Positions 5,959 to 6,503 of a stretch of 6,503 nucleotides of DNA are shown one piece after another. The number at the start of each line of letters is the position of its first letter. Within the stretch, counting starts at the first letter, position 1. Origin of the DNA: Thermoplasmata archaeon. Its GTDB lineage: Archaea; Thermoplasmatota; Thermoplasmata; Lutacidiplasmatales; UBA184. Below the pieces are notes generated by a model. It worked only from the letters and a program-made list of their open reading frames with translations. It did no database searches and was not told where the DNA came from. The stretch covers positions 1 through 6,503 of the forward strand of contig JASIDM010000009.1 in NCBI GenBank assembly GCA_030044695.1. The letters run 5' to 3'. The position numbers were made by a program, and so were the translations under genes.

Positions 5959-6095
5959 GGCCGCGCGTCCGACCCGCCGCGCCGGGTCCGTGGGGTTCCG
6001 CGGCCGAAGACCTCGGCCCCATCCCGGTCGCACCGTGTCGAGGCAATGCGGGCAACGGAGCCCGCGAGCGAGGCGGGTCGACGGCGCTCGTCGAC
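5959..6095. other. Intergenic region with a cluster of perfect inverted repeats
   Basis: The 192-nt gap after the AsnB-like gene has no convincing reading frame or tRNA. It contains five perfect inverted repeats. The 7-bp stem 5959-5965/5999-6005 encloses the 6-bp stem 5971-5976/5983-5988. The others are 6002-6007/6013-6018 (6 bp, 5-nt loop), 6048-6053/6060-6065 (6 bp, 6-nt loop) and 6077-6083/6089-6095 (7 bp, 5-nt loop). The first outer stem and the third hairpin share bases 6002-6005 and so exclude each other. The structure begins directly at the stop codon of the upstream gene. It could be a 3'-end structure, a small RNA or a chance effect of high GC. No T-tract follows any stem. Confidence 0.35.
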
Positions 6096-6117
6096 GCGGA
6101 CCGGGCCGAGAGAGGTT

Positions 6118-6127
6118 CGGTTAAGAC
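6118..6127 (+). promoter_or_regulatory. Putative TATA-like box (CGGTTAAGAC) for the exported-protein gene
   Basis: The TTAA core lies about 28 nt upstream of the ATG at 6151. This is the spacing expected when an archaeal transcript starts at or next to its start codon. The same 10-mer occurs at 730-739 upstream of argS. The bases before the ATG lack a clear Shine-Dalgarno sequence, although GCGGG lies immediately before it. Confidence 0.45.
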
Positions 6128-6150
6128 CCCGTCCGACTCGCCGGCGCGGG

Positions 6151-6503
6151 ATGGAGCTACGAAGCCCCTCTCGTCGTGGGCGAGCGGTGGTCGACCCGCG
6201 GGTCGCGGTGGCGCTGCTCGGCGTCGTCCTCGCGCTGAACGCTCTCTCCTCGACCGTTGACGCCCACGTTCTCGGACCGTCCGTCGCGAGCGCCGTCGGG
6301 GACCGCAACCTCGCGGACGCCGACCCGGCGGGAGTCGCGATGGGCGTCTCGCCACCGGACGTCGCGGCGTCGGCCCCCTCTCCGGCCCCGCTGGCGCCGA
6401 GTCCCTCGGTCGCCGCCAAGGCCGGCGCCAGCTGCGCGAGCGCGGGATGCCCGAACGGGACCTGGTTCAGCCTCGCGATCTCCCCCGCCACGGCCGGCGC
6501 CTT
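6151..6503 (+). CDS. Predicted exported or membrane-anchored protein (partial, C-terminus off right edge)
   Basis: I do not recognise the family. From the ATG at 6151 the frame stays open to the window end, giving 117 residues. It starts with a basic N-terminus (MELRSPSRRGR, 1-11), then a hydrophobic stretch of about 14 residues (VAVALLGVVLALNAL, 18-32). This looks like a signal peptide or signal anchor. Residues 64-93 are rich in Pro, Ser and Ala, like a flexible extracellular linker. Two cysteines (C95, C100) could form a disulfide, and N102-G-T is an N-glycosylation sequon. There is no lipobox cysteine close to the hydrophobic segment. The start is favoured by the promoter-like box about 28 nt upstream. 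A secreted or surface-layer-associated protein is the likely role. Confidence 0.65.
   Translation, partial: MELRSPSRRGRAVVDPRVAVALLGVVLALNALSSTVDAHVLGPSVASAVGDRNLADADPAGVAMGVSPPDVAASAPSPAPLAPSPSVAAKAGASCASAGCPNGTWFSLAISPATAGA

Noticed and set aside
5959..6117. Possible tRNA or other known RNA gene in the spacer
   Set aside because: I could not fit a cloverleaf: there is no GGTTCRA-type T-arm and no acceptor pairing at a tRNA-like distance. I also saw no C/D-box or H/ACA hallmarks.
5226..6260. Plus-strand open frame overlapping the AsnB-like gene and the spacer
   Set aside because: It is an out-of-frame shadow of the AsnB-like gene (Gly/Arg/Pro-rich) and has no domain.
1..6503. CRISPR arrays, insertion sequences, long direct repeats, poly-T terminators
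   Set aside because: I looked on both strands and saw no regularly spaced repeats, transposase or terminal repeats, and no T-tracts after gene ends.

Overview
The window is very GC-rich (roughly 70%) and gene-dense, and it looks archaeal. It carries an archaeal-style arginyl-tRNA synthetase, a ThiI-family THUMP protein, QueC (whose product preQ0 feeds archaeosine in archaea), a DUF92 membrane protein and a stand-alone asparagine-synthetase C-terminal domain. Most starts lack a convincing Shine-Dalgarno sequence. Instead, a short AT-rich TATA-like block lies about 27-43 nt upstream, as expected for leaderless or short-leader archaeal transcripts. The proteins are not strongly acidic, which argues against a haloarchaeon. 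A high-GC Thermoplasmatota-like lineage is my best guess, but it is an inference and not proven.

Layout. Positions 1-723 (minus): 5' part of a ThiI-family gene running off the left edge, with an intact THUMP region but a ruined PP-loop signature. Positions 774-2573 (plus): complete argS, divergent from it. Positions 2628-3080 (plus): mscL with an added C-terminal zinc ribbon. Positions 3040-3747 (minus): queC, convergent with mscL and overlapping its 3' end by 41 nt. Positions 3744-4496 (minus): DUF92 integral membrane protein, overlapping the queC start by 4 nt (GTGA). Positions 4558-5145 (minus): HAD-IIIA/GmhB-type phosphatase. Positions 5215-5958 (plus): asparagine-synthetase-like PP-loop protein without a glutaminase domain, divergent from the phosphatase. 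Positions 5959-6150: intergenic, rich in perfect short inverted repeats, ending in a promoter-like box. Positions 6151-6503 (plus): start of a predicted exported protein running off the right edge.

Functional reading. The left and middle parts are about tRNA: charging (ArgS), modification (QueC) and probable tRNA binding (ThiI-like). They are mixed with envelope functions (MscL, DUF92, the exported protein) and a possible sugar-phosphate step (the HAD phosphatase). Three proteins belong to the PP-loop superfamily or derive from it (ThiI-like, QueC, AsnB-like), and one of them appears catalytically dead. I see no mobile element, CRISPR array, rRNA or tRNA. The genes are largely housekeeping. 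The observations most worth following are the degenerate ThiI, the MscL zinc ribbon, the lone AsnB-type synthetase and the structured 5959-6095 spacer.
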